From the NCBI RefSeq assembly GCF_001556045.1, contig NZ_LSIC01000094.1:1-64000 (forward strand): a DNA stretch of 64,000 nt, written 5' to 3'. The notes below the pieces were generated by a model. It searched no databases and was not told the DNA's origin. It saw only the letters and a program-made list of their open reading frames with translations. The stretch's first letter is position 1, and every line of letters starts with the position of its first letter. Positions 19,743 through 28,555 of this stretch are shown here, one piece after another. Origin of the DNA: Bradyrhizobium sp. CCH5-F6 (lineage in GTDB: Bacteria; Pseudomonadota; Alphaproteobacteria; Rhizobiales; Xanthobacteraceae). The position numbers were made by a program, and so were the translations under genes.

Positions 19743-20570
19743 TCACCGCACCGTAAAGTCCACGGGAATAGTGAAGTCCATCGAGCTGTTCCTGATTTCC
19801 GGCGGGAATGGCGGGAACGGCGCGGCCTGCCGGATCATCGACAGCGCCTTGGCATCGAACGCGGGAACGCCGGACGGGCTGATGCGGCTGGATATGATCT
19901 GGCCGTTGCGTCCGATCGTGAAACTCACCCGGACCAGCCCTCGTTGATCGTTGCCGCTCGACGGATAGGAATGAAAGCGCATCAGGTGCGCTCGAACGCG
20001 CTGATTATAGGTTGCAACCAGAGACGCGAGAGCGCCCGCGCTCATGGCTGACGCCGCAGGCGCCTCGCGCTCGGCACGCGGCGGCGCGCTGGTGCGCGGC
20101 GCGGGCGGCGCCTCCGACGGCTTCCTGGCCTCGCGACGAACCACCTTCGGCTTTTCGGACGCAGGCTTTTCTTGCGGTACGATCTTCGCCGGCTCGGGCC
20201 TGGCCGGCGTGGGCTCCAATTTATGCTCCGGAGGTGCAACCACGTCCGGCTTTTCCAGCGGCGGTGTAGGCGCGATGGTTTCCTCGACCGTCTGCCGCTG
20301 CATGGGCTCCGGCGGCGAAGCGTCGGCCTCTTCCATCACTGGCCCCGGCGCGGTGTCGACCGGCGTCGATTGCGGCGCTGACGTCACCGGCGCCATGTCG
20401 ATCATGATCGCCGGCAGGCTGACGCCCTGCTCCGGCTGCGACCTGATCCAGTGCATCGCCAGCAGCGCAGCGCCGATGTGCAACGCCACGATCACGGCCG
20501 CCGAGACGCCCCAGCGCGCGCTTTCGCGCTCGCCGAGCGGCTCGTGCAGGGCAAACGCGTTCGCGGCCAT
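19743..20570 (-). CDS. tonB: TonB energy-transducing protein
   Basis: A 275-residue TonB. An N-terminal membrane anchor near residues 20-42 (VSAAVIVALHIGAALLAMHW) is followed by a long periplasmic Pro/Glu/Lys-rich spacer (about 55-170). The C-terminal domain holds the recognisable core YPSSGNDQRGLVRVSFTIGRNG and SGVPAFDAKALSMIRQAAPFPPFP. It transmits proton-motive force from ExbB-ExbD to outer-membrane receptors. It is the last gene of the minus-strand heme operon and abuts exbD with a one-base overlap, so it is probably dedicated to the heme receptor HmuR. Confidence 0.95.
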   Translation of the reverse strand: MAANAFALHEPLGERESARWGVSAAVIVALHIGAALLAMHWIRSQPEQGVSLPAIMIDMAPVTSAPQSTPVDTAPGPVMEEADASPPEPMQRQTVEETIAPTPPLEKPDVVAPPEHKLEPTPARPEPAKIVPQEKPASEKPKVVRREARKPSEAPPAPRTSAPPRAEREAPAASAMSAGALASLVATYNQRVRAHLMRFHSYPSSGNDQRGLVRVSFTIGRNGQIISSRISPSGVPAFDAKALSMIRQAAPFPPFPPEIRNSSMDFTIPVDFTVR

Positions 20571-21010
20571 CAGCTGCGCCCGTCTAGGCCCACCAGGGCG
20601 ACCTTGAGATAGCCGGCATTGCGCAAGCCGTTCATCACCTCCATCAGGTCGCCGTAGCTCACGGACTTGTCGGCGCGCAGATAGATGCGCTCGTCCTTGC
20701 GGCCCTTGGTGGCGGCAGCGAGCGAGGTGCCGAGCGTGTCGCGGGTAACGAGCTCCTCGCCGACTGCAACCGAAAGATCCGGCTTCACGGTGACAAAGAC
20801 CGGCTTGTCTGGCCGCGGCGCGGGCTCGGCGGCGGTCGCCGGCAGTTCGACGCCGATGTCGACCGTGGCAAGCGGTGCGGCCACCATGAAGATGATCAGC
20901 AGCACCAGCATCACGTCGATGAACGGCGTGACGTTGATCTCATGAGTCACGTCGAGCTCGCCCGCGTCGCCGCGCGAGCCGAGCTTCGATGCGCTGAGCT
21001 TTGCCGCCAT
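20570..21010 (-). CDS. exbD: ExbD biopolymer transport protein
   Basis: A 146-residue ExbD from the ATG at 21008-21010; longer in-frame starts would intrude into exbB. A cytoplasmic stretch precedes the single membrane helix INVTPFIDVMLVLLIIFMVA, which carries the conserved proton-path Asp. A periplasmic domain follows (about 60-146, with IYLRADKSVSYGDLMEVMN). It forms the ExbB-ExbD motor that energises TonB. The gene follows exbB by 4 bases and overlaps tonB by 1 base. Confidence 0.95.
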   Translation of the reverse strand: MAAKLSASKLGSRGDAGELDVTHEINVTPFIDVMLVLLIIFMVAAPLATVDIGVELPATAAEPAPRPDKPVFVTVKPDLSVAVGEELVTRDTLGTSLAAATKGRKDERIYLRADKSVSYGDLMEVMNGLRNAGYLKVALVGLDGRS

Positions 21011-21014
21011 GGCT

Positions 21015-21791
<777 letters not shown>

Positions 21792-21819
21792 CCTGATCTC
21801 CCGACAGACAGAGGGAAAG

Positions 21820-22335
21820 TTACGCCACGGGCTGCGCCGCGATCCGGTCCGCAAGTTGCCGAAACCGCGCCAACTGGTCTCCGCGCAGCGCCCGGGTCTC
21901 GTCGCGGCCGACGAAGACCTTGAACATGATGCCGCCGTCGGCGTTCACGAAAGCGACGAAGGCGGACGTCTTGCCCATGAAGGGACGTTCGACGAAGGCG
22001 AGGGCCGCACAGCGCTCGTGGCGGAGATGGCCGTGCAGTCCCTTCGGCTGCATCAGGTTGAAATAGCCGCGGCCGATCTCGCCCGCGGGAATACGACCTG
22101 TGAACTCGAAGATCGCATCGTCCGTGTGCACGATGAGCGTGACCTCGCCCCATTCGGCGATGTCCTGCATGGCGGCGGCGAAATGCTCGCCGCCTCCCAC
22201 GCGCACCATGGACGACGGCAGCGCCTCGATCACCGCGCGCGGAGTGACCTTGCGCTCGCGCGCAACGTCCTCGATCACCGCGCCGGGATTGTCCGCCATA
22301 TACGCCTTGAGATCGGCGAGATCGGTGCTCAGCAT
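21820..22335 (-). CDS. hutX: heme utilisation cytosolic carrier, HutX/HugX family
   Basis: A 171-residue soluble protein of the HutX family. The N-terminal part ([33 protein letters not shown]) is a small helical domain. The core contains [30 protein letters not shown] and the [18 protein letters not shown] ending. Family members bind heme in the cytosol and pass it to degrading enzymes or other users. Position between the heme monooxygenase and exbB supports this. The intergenic spaces are short (28-30 bases), so it is likely part of the same transcript. Confidence 0.88.
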   Translation of the reverse strand: MLSTDLADLKAYMADNPGAVIEDVARERKVTPRAVIEALPSSMVRVGGGEHFAAAMQDIAEWGEVTLIVHTDDAIFEFTGRIPAGEIGRGYFNLMQPKGLHGHLRHERCAALAFVERPFMGKTSAFVAFVNADGGIMFKVFVGRDETRALRGDQLARFRQLADRIAAQPVA

Positions 22336-22365
22336 GTGCGGCTTCCTATCGTGATCCGCCGCGAT

Positions 22366-22701
22366 CTAAGCGGCCGCGTTCGTCTTGCGCTCGGTCATGA
22401 TGACTTCGAACCCCTCGAACTTGGGATGGCCGAGATAGAGGCTCTCGCCGGTCTTGTTGTCGGCACGCGCATGAGCACGGCGGAACTCCTCCGAGCGCGT
22501 CCAGGCTTCGAAGGCGGCCTTGTCCACCCACACGGTGTGCGAGGAATACAGCGTATGGTCCTCGAGCACCGGCCCTTTGAGCAAATGGAATTCGACGAAG
22601 CCGGCCATGCTGCCGAGATAGGATTCGCGTGTGCGCCAGACGGTCTCGAACGCCGCTTCCGAGCCTGGCTTCACTTGAAAACGATTCATTGCGATGAACA
22701 T
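22366..22701 (-). CDS. IsdG-like heme-degrading monooxygenase (HmuQ/HmuD family)
   Basis: A 111-residue antibiotic-biosynthesis-monooxygenase fold protein. The start ATG (22699-22701) follows AAGGAGAG, so the longer in-frame extension is rejected. The first strand MFIAMNRFQVKPGSEAAFETVW and the segment HTVWVDKAAFEAWTRSEEFRRAH fit the IsdG/HmuQ family; the latter holds the Trp and the likely proximal-His region. B. japonicum has two such enzymes, HmuQ and HmuD, which open the heme ring to release iron. I cannot tell which one this is without alignment. It sits between hmuR and hutX in the heme operon. Confidence 0.88.
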   Translation of the reverse strand: MFIAMNRFQVKPGSEAAFETVWRTRESYLGSMAGFVEFHLLKGPVLEDHTLYSSHTVWVDKAAFEAWTRSEEFRRAHARADNKTGESLYLGHPKFEGFEVIMTERKTNAAA

Positions 22702-22740
22702 GAAAGTCTCTCCTTCTGATCTGGACGAAAACGCACCGAA

Positions 22741-22764
22741 GCCGCGCTGGAGCATCAGCGCGGC
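22741..22764 (-). other. intercistronic hairpin between hmuR and the heme monooxygenase gene
   Basis: GCCGCGCTG (22741-22749) pairs perfectly with CAGCGCGGC (22756-22764) over a 6-base loop. No run of U follows on the minus strand. It therefore looks more like an mRNA processing or stability element, or a weak attenuator, than a clean terminator. Confidence 0.5.
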
Positions 22765-22799
22765 CCGGCGGAGGTTGTGATGCTGCGGCACCGGTCGGC

Positions 22800-25145
22800 T
22801 TACGCACCTCCAAAATGGATCTTCATTCCGGCCTTGTAGACTCTGCCCGGACCCGGGCTCGACCACAGCACGTCATTCTGCGAGGTGCCGTCCGTCGAGC
22901 TGCCGGGAATGGCGTAAGGCCGGTAGTACTGGTTCAGAAGATTGTCGATCGAGGCCGTGAACACGATGTCCTTGGTCGCGTTGTAGGTCAGGTACAGATT
23001 GACCAGTTCGTAACCGGTCGCCGGGAGATAGCCGGCGGGCACATCGTTGTTGGCGCCGAACGAGGCCCACTGCGCCGTCAGGATCAGCGTGCGATCGAGC
23101 AGGCGAACACCTCCGGTCGTGACGACCTTCCGCGGAGTGATGGTCGCGAGCCCGATGTTGGTAGCGACGTTCTTGCCCTTGATGTAGTGACCGGCGACAC
23201 CAATGAACCAGCTGCCGGCATCGTACATCGTCTCCGCCTCGAAGCCCTCGATGCGGGCATTGGCGATGTTCTGGTATTGGTAGTACTGGCTGAACGAACC
23301 GAATGGCGGCACCGGGGTCGGTGCCGAGGCGACGAGGTCGATGTAGTCGCTGACATCGTTGCGGAAGAGATTGATCTTGCCGCGGAACGAGTCATTGGCA
23401 CTGAAGATGTTGTCATACTTCAGGTTGAAGCCGACTTCCTTGTTCTTGCCCACCTCGGGACGGAGGTTCGGGTTGGGCAGGAAGCAAAACAGGCCGACCG
23501 TGCCGTCGGGGCAGTTGAAGAAAGCAGGACCACCACCCGTCGCATGCGCACCGGAGATCACTGTCTCAGTGATGGACGGCGCGCGATAGCCTTCGGCGTA
23601 GCTGACATAGGGCTGGAAGCCCGGCACTGGCGTGACGCCGAGGGTAATCTTCGGCGAGAAGCGATCGCCACCGGCGTTGGTCCTGCCGGAGTCGAGGTCG
23701 TAACGGTCATAGCGGATCGCGCTCACCGCCTCGAACCAGGTGCTGTAGTTCTGCTTCAGCTGAATGAAACCGCCGGACACGGTGCGGATGCCGCTCGGCG
23801 TGGTGATGTTGGAGTTGCCGCGGCTGTCGGTCGTGATCACGTCGTCCTGGAAGGCATCGACACCCCAGGTGACAGCGTTGCGCCAGTCGCCCACGTTGAA
23901 GCGCGTGGTGTTGTTGACGTCGATGCCGTAGGTATTGAGGACATAGCCACGCTTGTCGCCGACGCAGCCCGAGATGTTGTTGCCGAAATTGCCGGTCCCG
24001 CAATAGGCGCCGCCGGACGTGGAGTAGTGATAGGTCTTGGTCTGGTCATTGTCGACGCGATTGCCGTAGACCGACATATGCCAGTCGAACAAATTGTCGC
24101 TCGGCAGCGAATAGTTCCAGGTGATGGTCCCGGTGTAGTTCTTCGCATCGGAGGCGTAGACCGACGAGCCCTGATAGAGCGCGCGTTGTGCCGCCGTTGC
24201 CACCGGACCGCGGTTGAACTGGCCGATATCGTATTGATAGTCCTGGAAGACGGCACCGAACTTGACCTCGTGACCGAGAGCCGGCCGGACCGTGAGCTTC
24301 ATCAGGCCGCTCTCGACCTGGTTACCGGTGTTGCCGATCTCGCTGCCGTTGCCGTCCTTGTAGTTGCCTTGCGTGCGGTAGACCGCGCCGCCGAAGATAT
24401 CGACATCGGGCGTGGCGCGCACGCCGCCGAACACCGAACCCAGCCCGCGATTGTTGTTGGACCCGTAGGAACCCGAGAGATCGACGCCCCAGCGCTCGCC
24501 GGGGCGCAGCACGTCGTTGATGTCCTTGGTGCGGAACGAAACCAGGCCGCCGATCGCGCCGGAGCCGTAGATGTTGGCGGTCGGTCCGCGCACCACATCG
24601 ACGCCGCCGATCAGTTCGGGATCGAGGAAGAAGGAGCCGTTGGCATTGTGGCCGGTGCGCTGGTAGTTCTGCCGCGCGCCATCGACGACGACCGCGACGC
24701 GACCGAAATCCTGCAAGCCGCGGATGTTGATGACGGTCGCAGGATCGTCGCCGCGCTCCTGGAACGACACGCCGGGCACGGCATAGAAGATACCCGACAA
24801 ACGGTTGGGCTGAAGCCCCTGGATCTGGTCGAGCGAAATCGAGCTGACCGGCGCGAGCGAGTCGATCGCGCGCTCCTTGGTCTTCGTTGCCGCAGCCGTG
24901 ATGGTATCGAGCGCCTGAACGCCGACAACCACCTGGGCGCGGGCATTCATCACCTCAGGCGCCGCCTGCTGCGCGACCAGCGGCTTGGCCGGCTTGCGCT
25001 TGGCCTGCTTCGGCCGCTCTGACGACGCACTTTCGGCTTGCGGCGACGCGGTCTGCGCGAGGCTGCTCTCCGTCACCAATGCCGCGATTGAAACCACCGA
25101 CGCGCCCAAGATCAGGGCGCGCGAATACCTAGCCCCGTCAGCCAT
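22800..25145 (-). CDS. hmuR: TonB-dependent heme/hemoglobin receptor
   Basis: About 781 residues from the ATG at 25143-25145; a GTG 18 bases upstream is possible but less likely. A Sec signal ends near SSLAQ. A TonB-box-like stretch (ALDTITAAATKTKE) precedes the plug domain (PGVSFQERGDDPATVINIRGLQDFGRVAVVVDGARQNY...VDVVRGP). A 22-strand barrel follows, with FRAP-like (GYRAPSITE) and NPNLRPE motifs of the hemoglobin/transferrin/lactoferrin family, and it ends in an aromatic-rich last strand. It imports heme through the outer membrane using TonB-ExbBD encoded downstream. Iron control through the divergent promoter region is likely. Confidence 0.95.
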   Translation of the reverse strand: MADGARYSRALILGASVVSIAALVTESSLAQTASPQAESASSERPKQAKRKPAKPLVAQQAAPEVMNARAQVVVGVQALDTITAAATKTKERAIDSLAPVSSISLDQIQGLQPNRLSGIFYAVPGVSFQERGDDPATVINIRGLQDFGRVAVVVDGARQNYQRTGHNANGSFFLDPELIGGVDVVRGPTANIYGSGAIGGLVSFRTKDINDVLRPGERWGVDLSGSYGSNNNRGLGSVFGGVRATPDVDIFGGAVYRTQGNYKDGNGSEIGNTGNQVESGLMKLTVRPALGHEVKFGAVFQDYQYDIGQFNRGPVATAAQRALYQGSSVYASDAKNYTGTITWNYSLPSDNLFDWHMSVYGNRVDNDQTKTYHYSTSGGAYCGTGNFGNNISGCVGDKRGYVLNTYGIDVNNTTRFNVGDWRNAVTWGVDAFQDDVITTDSRGNSNITTPSGIRTVSGGFIQLKQNYSTWFEAVSAIRYDRYDLDSGRTNAGGDRFSPKITLGVTPVPGFQPYVSYAEGYRAPSITETVISGAHATGGGPAFFNCPDGTVGLFCFLPNPNLRPEVGKNKEVGFNLKYDNIFSANDSFRGKINLFRNDVSDYIDLVASAPTPVPPFGSFSQYYQYQNIANARIEGFEAETMYDAGSWFIGVAGHYIKGKNVATNIGLATITPRKVVTTGGVRLLDRTLILTAQWASFGANNDVPAGYLPATGYELVNLYLTYNATKDIVFTASIDNLLNQYYRPYAIPGSSTDGTSQNDVLWSSPGPGRVYKAGMKIHFGGA

Positions 25146-25309
25146 ATCAGCCCCAGCCTGCACTTCACTTTGATTTTGGAGTCTCTTGGCTGGCGTGCGC
25201 TCGCAACGCGAACGACTGGCTGGCTCGTTTCTCTAACCGCGGGAAGTCACCCCGCTGCCATAATTGGTTACGTGGCAACACTCTGACGGTCAATGACAAC
25301 TGATTGCAG

Positions 25310-25326
25310 TTTATATCGATTGTAAA
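25310..25326. promoter_or_regulatory. candidate iron-control (ICE-like) operator in the hmuR-hemP divergent region
   Basis: The 17-mer TTTATATCGATTGTAAA has TTTA/TAAA outer arms and partial inner symmetry. It resembles the Irr-bound ICE of rhizobia but is less perfect than the site at 39045-39059. It lies in the 261-base region between the divergent hmuR and hemP genes, 81 bases upstream of hemP. The rest of the gap (25146-25406) shows no gene. Function is inference. Confidence 0.4.
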
Positions 25327-25406
25327 TTGCCGCCGTTGGAATGCGCCTCGCGCCGCTTATACAAAGCAGGACACATCTGACTTTTCGAAGGCGCATCACA
25401 ACAACA

Positions 25407-25595
25407 ATGTCAGCAACATCCGGAGACGGCGGCGGCGTCGCGGCAGAGCCAACAACGAGAACCCTCACCATGCGAGGGAGCCGGATCGACAGCCGCGAGC
25501 TGTTTGCGGCCGAGCGCGAGATCATCATCGCGCATGGCGAGGACAGCTATCGCCTGCGCCTGACCTCGCAGAACAAGCTGATCCTGACGAAGTGA
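25407..25595 (+). CDS. hemP: hemin uptake protein HemP
   Basis: A 62-residue basic/acidic small protein. The conserved C-terminal core SRELFAAEREIIIAHGEDSYRLRLTSQNKLILTK is the HemP signature; the N-terminal 22 residues are variable. The ATG at 25407 is the start that leaves this core intact with a short leader. HemP/HmuP is a small regulator or coactivator needed for heme-uptake gene expression in B. japonicum and other bacteria. It is the first gene of the plus-strand hmuTUV operon, 6 bases before hmuT, and is divergent from hmuR. Confidence 0.92.
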   Translation: MSATSGDGGGVAAEPTTRTLTMRGSRIDSRELFAAEREIIIAHGEDSYRLRLTSQNKLILTK

Positions 25596-25601
25596 ATCGC
25601 A

Positions 25602-26552
25602 ATGGCATTTTGTCGCATCTTCGCTTGTCTCCTGCTCTCCGCTACGTTCGCGTTCGTGTCCGGCGCATACGCTGCCGGCATCAAAGTGCATGATGCGCGA
25701 AACCGCGATGTTGCCATCACCGACTTCGCGCGCACCGTCTCGATCGGCGGCGCCATCACCGAGATCCTCTATGCGCTCGGGCTCGAGAGCCGGCTGGTCG
25801 GCGTCGATACGACGAGCCTCTATCCGCCGGCGGCGCTGCACGACAAACCCAATGTCGGCTACATGCGCCAGATCTCGGCCGAGGGCGTGCTGGGCCTCAA
25901 CCCCTCCCTGATCCTTGCGATCCAGGGATCGGGCCCGCGCGAGACCATGGACATCCTGGAGGCGGCCAAGGTGCCGCTGGTGCTGGTGCCTGAGACCTTC
26001 TCCGAGGAAGGCCTGATCGAGAAGATAAGACTGGTCGGCCACGCCATGGGCGCCGACGCGCGTGCCGAATGTCTGAGCGCCGCTGTCGGCGCCGATCTCG
26101 CGCAGCTCCGCGCACTGCGCGCCAAGGTGACGAAGCCGATGCGCGTGATGTTCGTGATGTCGCTCCAGAACGGACGGGCGATGGTCGCCGGGCACAAGAC
26201 CGCAGCTGACGAGATCATCCGGCTCGCCGGCGCGGCCAACGCGGTTGATGATTACGATGGCTACAAGATCATCGGCGACGAGGCGATCGTGGCGGCGAAG
26301 CCCGACGTCGCACTGTCGATCGAGCGGGGCAAGGAGTCGCTCCAGGCCGACGCGGTTTATGCCCATCCCGGTTTCGCGCTGACGCCGGTCGCGGCCAACA
26401 AGAGCTTCATCACCATGGACGGGCTCTATCTGCTCGGCTTCGGGCCGCGGACGGCAGCGGCGGCGCGCGATCTTTCCGTCAAGCTCTATCCGGCATTGGC
26501 CGGCGGCGGCACGTTCACGTCGGCCTTGTCGGCGGCGAACTGCCGACAATGA
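25602..26552 (+). CDS. hmuT: heme ABC transporter periplasmic binding protein
   Basis: A 316-residue binding protein with a signal peptide (FACLLLSATFAFVSGAYA). Its class III fold joins two lobes by a long helix, as in HmuT/BtuF. Visible features are the start of the mature part (DARNRDVAITDFARTVSIGGAITEILYALG) and LVGVDTTSLYPPAALHDKPNVGYMRQ, the usual area of the heme-ligand Tyr. It receives heme from HmuR and delivers it to HmuUV. Its stop overlaps the hmuU start (ATGA). Confidence 0.94.
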   Translation: MAFCRIFACLLLSATFAFVSGAYAAGIKVHDARNRDVAITDFARTVSIGGAITEILYALGLESRLVGVDTTSLYPPAALHDKPNVGYMRQISAEGVLGLNPSLILAIQGSGPRETMDILEAAKVPLVLVPETFSEEGLIEKIRLVGHAMGADARAECLSAAVGADLAQLRALRAKVTKPMRVMFVMSLQNGRAMVAGHKTAADEIIRLAGAANAVDDYDGYKIIGDEAIVAAKPDVALSIERGKESLQADAVYAHPGFALTPVAANKSFITMDGLYLLGFGPRTAAAARDLSVKLYPALAGGGTFTSALSAANCRQ

Positions 26553-27622
26553 GCGTGGCGGCCGGGATCGAAGCACAGAGCGCGCGACGGCGGTCCGCAT
26601 CGTTCGCGATCCCCACTCTGCTCACGGTGCTGCTGGTCACCGTCATCGTCGCGCTCACGGTCGGCGCGGCGGGCATCCCCCTCTCCCGGCTGCCTGCCGC
26701 GCTGGGCCTGTCCGGCGAAAGCACTGCCATGACGGCCCGCGACCAGCTCGTGCTGTGGTCGATCCGCATTCCCCGGGTGGCGGCGGCCGCGATGATCGGC
26801 GGCCTGCTTGCCGCGGCCGGCGCGATCATGCAGGGGCTGTTTCGCAACCCGCTCGCCGATCCCGCCCTGGTCGGCGTCTCCAGCGGCGGCGCGCTCGCCG
26901 CCGCATGCGCAATCGTCTTCACGGATTCGCGCTTCGGCGAGGCGCTGCGCTTTCTCCAGACCGAGCTGTTGCCGCTGGCGGCATTTGCGGGCTCGCTGGC
27001 GACGACCGCAATTCTCTATGGCATCTCGAGCCGCTCGGGACGGACCTCGATCGCGATCTTCCTGCTCGCCGGCGTCGCCATCACCGCCATCACCAACGCC
27101 GGCATCGGCCTCCTGGTGTTCATCGCCGACGACGTCCAGCTCCGCGACATCACGTTCTGGATGCTGGGCTCGATGAGCGGCGCGACCTGGACCAAGGCCG
27201 CCGTGCTCGCGCCGGTCCTCGTCATCGGACTTGCCGCCTGCGCCTTCATCGCGCGCGGTCTCGATCTGCTGGTGCTTGGCGAGGCCGACGCCTTTCACGG
27301 CGGGGTCGATGTCGAGCGTCTGAAGCGGATCTCGATCGTCATGGTCTCCGCCATGACCGGCGTCGCCGTGTCGATCAGTGGCGTCATCGGCTTCGTCGGC
27401 ATCGTCGTGCCGCATCTGCTCCGCCTCGTGATCGGGCCTGCGCATCGCCTGCTGCTGCCGGCCTCGATGCTATCAGGCGCCATCCTGATGGTCGGCGCCG
27501 ACACGCTGGCGCGCACCATCGTGGCGCCGGCCGAGATGCCGATCGGCATTCTGACCGCCGCGGTCGGCGCACCGGTCTTTCTCTTCATCCTGCTGCGGCA
27601 GCGCGGGCTCGCCGCATTATGA
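26549..27622 (+). CDS. hmuU: heme ABC transporter permease
   Basis: A 357-residue FecCD/BtuC-type permease with about ten helices. It has the family segments RIPRVAAAAMIGGLLAAAGAIMQGLFRNPLADPALVGVSSGG near residues 70-115 and GFVGIVVPHLLRLVIGP near 280-296. It forms the inner-membrane dimer of the heme importer. The gene overlaps both hmuT and hmuV by ATGA-type junctions, so the three are translated in tight coupling. Confidence 0.95.
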   Translation: MSVAAGIEAQSARRRSASFAIPTLLTVLLVTVIVALTVGAAGIPLSRLPAALGLSGESTAMTARDQLVLWSIRIPRVAAAAMIGGLLAAAGAIMQGLFRNPLADPALVGVSSGGALAAACAIVFTDSRFGEALRFLQTELLPLAAFAGSLATTAILYGISSRSGRTSIAIFLLAGVAITAITNAGIGLLVFIADDVQLRDITFWMLGSMSGATWTKAAVLAPVLVIGLAACAFIARGLDLLVLGEADAFHGGVDVERLKRISIVMVSAMTGVAVSISGVIGFVGIVVPHLLRLVIGPAHRLLLPASMLSGAILMVGADTLARTIVAPAEMPIGILTAAVGAPVFLFILLRQRGLAAL

Positions 27623-28422
27623 CCGCCGTCATCGAGGCCCGGGCTCTGAGCAAGCGCGCCGGCCGCGCGACGCTGCTCGATGGCGTCAGCCTCGCCGTCG
27701 AAGCCGGCGAGATGGTCGCGATCATCGGCCCGAACGGCGCCGGCAAATCGACGCTGCTACGGCTGCTCTCCGGCGATCTTCGCCCGAGCGCAGGCGAGGT
27801 GAGACTCGAGCAGCGCGACATCCGCCGCTTCACGCCGCGCGAGCTCGCCGCGCGCCGCGCCATGCTGTCCCAACACATCAACGTCACCTTCCCGTTCACG
27901 GTCGAGGAGATCGTGCTGATGGGAGCAGGCGAGCGCAGCTTGCACGAGGCTGGACCGCTCGTCGACTCGGCCCTGAACGAGGTCGGCCTCGCACGTTTCC
28001 GCGAACGGCAATTGCCGACGCTGTCGGGCGGGGAGCAGCAGCGCGCCCATTTCGCCCGCGTGCTGGTTCAGCTCGCCTGCGGCGAGGCCGAGCACGGTCC
28101 GGGACTTTTACTGCTGGACGAGCCGACCTCGAGCCTCGATCTGCGTCACCAGATCGACCTCGTCGAAGCGGCCCGCCGCCGCGCTGCCACCGGCACGGCC
28201 GTCATCGCGATCCTGCACGACCTCAACCTCGCGATCCGCTTCGCCGATCGGCTGATCGTGCTGAATGGCGGCAGGGTTGCCGCTGACGGGCCGCGCGCGG
28301 AGGTCGTCACGCGGCAGACCATCCGGGACATTTTCGAGATCGACGCCGTCGTCCATCAGACCGACGACGGCGTGCCATTCGTGCTACCGCAATCGATGCG
28401 GGCGGTGCTTCCGCAAAGTTGA
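27619..28422 (+). CDS. hmuV: heme ABC transporter ATP-binding protein
   Basis: A 267-residue ATPase from the ATG at 27619, which overlaps the hmuU stop. Walker A is GPNGAGKST, the signature is LSGGEQQRAHFARVL, Walker B is LLLLDEPTSSLD, and the switch His is in AILHDLNLA. The insertion between signature and Walker B (ACGEAEHGPG) is usual for HmuV. It powers heme import through HmuU. Two strong hairpins follow its stop before the convergent DUF4139 gene. Confidence 0.95.
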   Translation: MTAVIEARALSKRAGRATLLDGVSLAVEAGEMVAIIGPNGAGKSTLLRLLSGDLRPSAGEVRLEQRDIRRFTPRELAARRAMLSQHINVTFPFTVEEIVLMGAGERSLHEAGPLVDSALNEVGLARFRERQLPTLSGGEQQRAHFARVLVQLACGEAEHGPGLLLLDEPTSSLDLRHQIDLVEAARRRAATGTAVIAILHDLNLAIRFADRLIVLNGGRVAADGPRAEVVTRQTIRDIFEIDAVVHQTDDGVPFVLPQSMRAVLPQS

Positions 28423-28423
28423 T

Positions 28424-28447
28424 GCGCTCCCCGCTTGCGGGGAGCGC
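28424..28447. terminator. perfect hairpin after hmuV
   Basis: GCGCTCCCCGC pairs perfectly with GCGGGGAGCGC across a two-base loop, immediately after the hmuV stop. No T-run follows. It may act as a transcript end-stabiliser or a factor-dependent terminator, and it belongs to a dispersed GC-rich hairpin class. Confidence 0.5.
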
Positions 28448-28505
28448 TGGGGAGAGAGTGTCTCAACGACGAAGACTCCCCCACACGAAAGAGCCCTCAC
28501 CCCAA

Positions 28506-28529
28506 CCCTCTCCCGCAAGCGGGAGAGGG
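28506..28529. repeat. GGGAGAGGG-type dispersed hairpin
   Basis: CCCTCTCCCGC pairs with GCGGGAGAGGG over a two-base loop. The same type of hairpin (CCTCTCCCCGC / GCGGGGAGAGG) occurs at 47286-47310. This copy lies between the convergent hmuV and DUF4139 genes. Confidence 0.65.
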
Positions 28530-28555
28530 AGCGCACCTCGTTTGTGGCTGGCAAC

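Noticed and set aside
22815..25022. 735-codon frame opposite the hmuR receptor gene
   Set aside because: An antisense shadow of a clear receptor; no domain or ribosome site.
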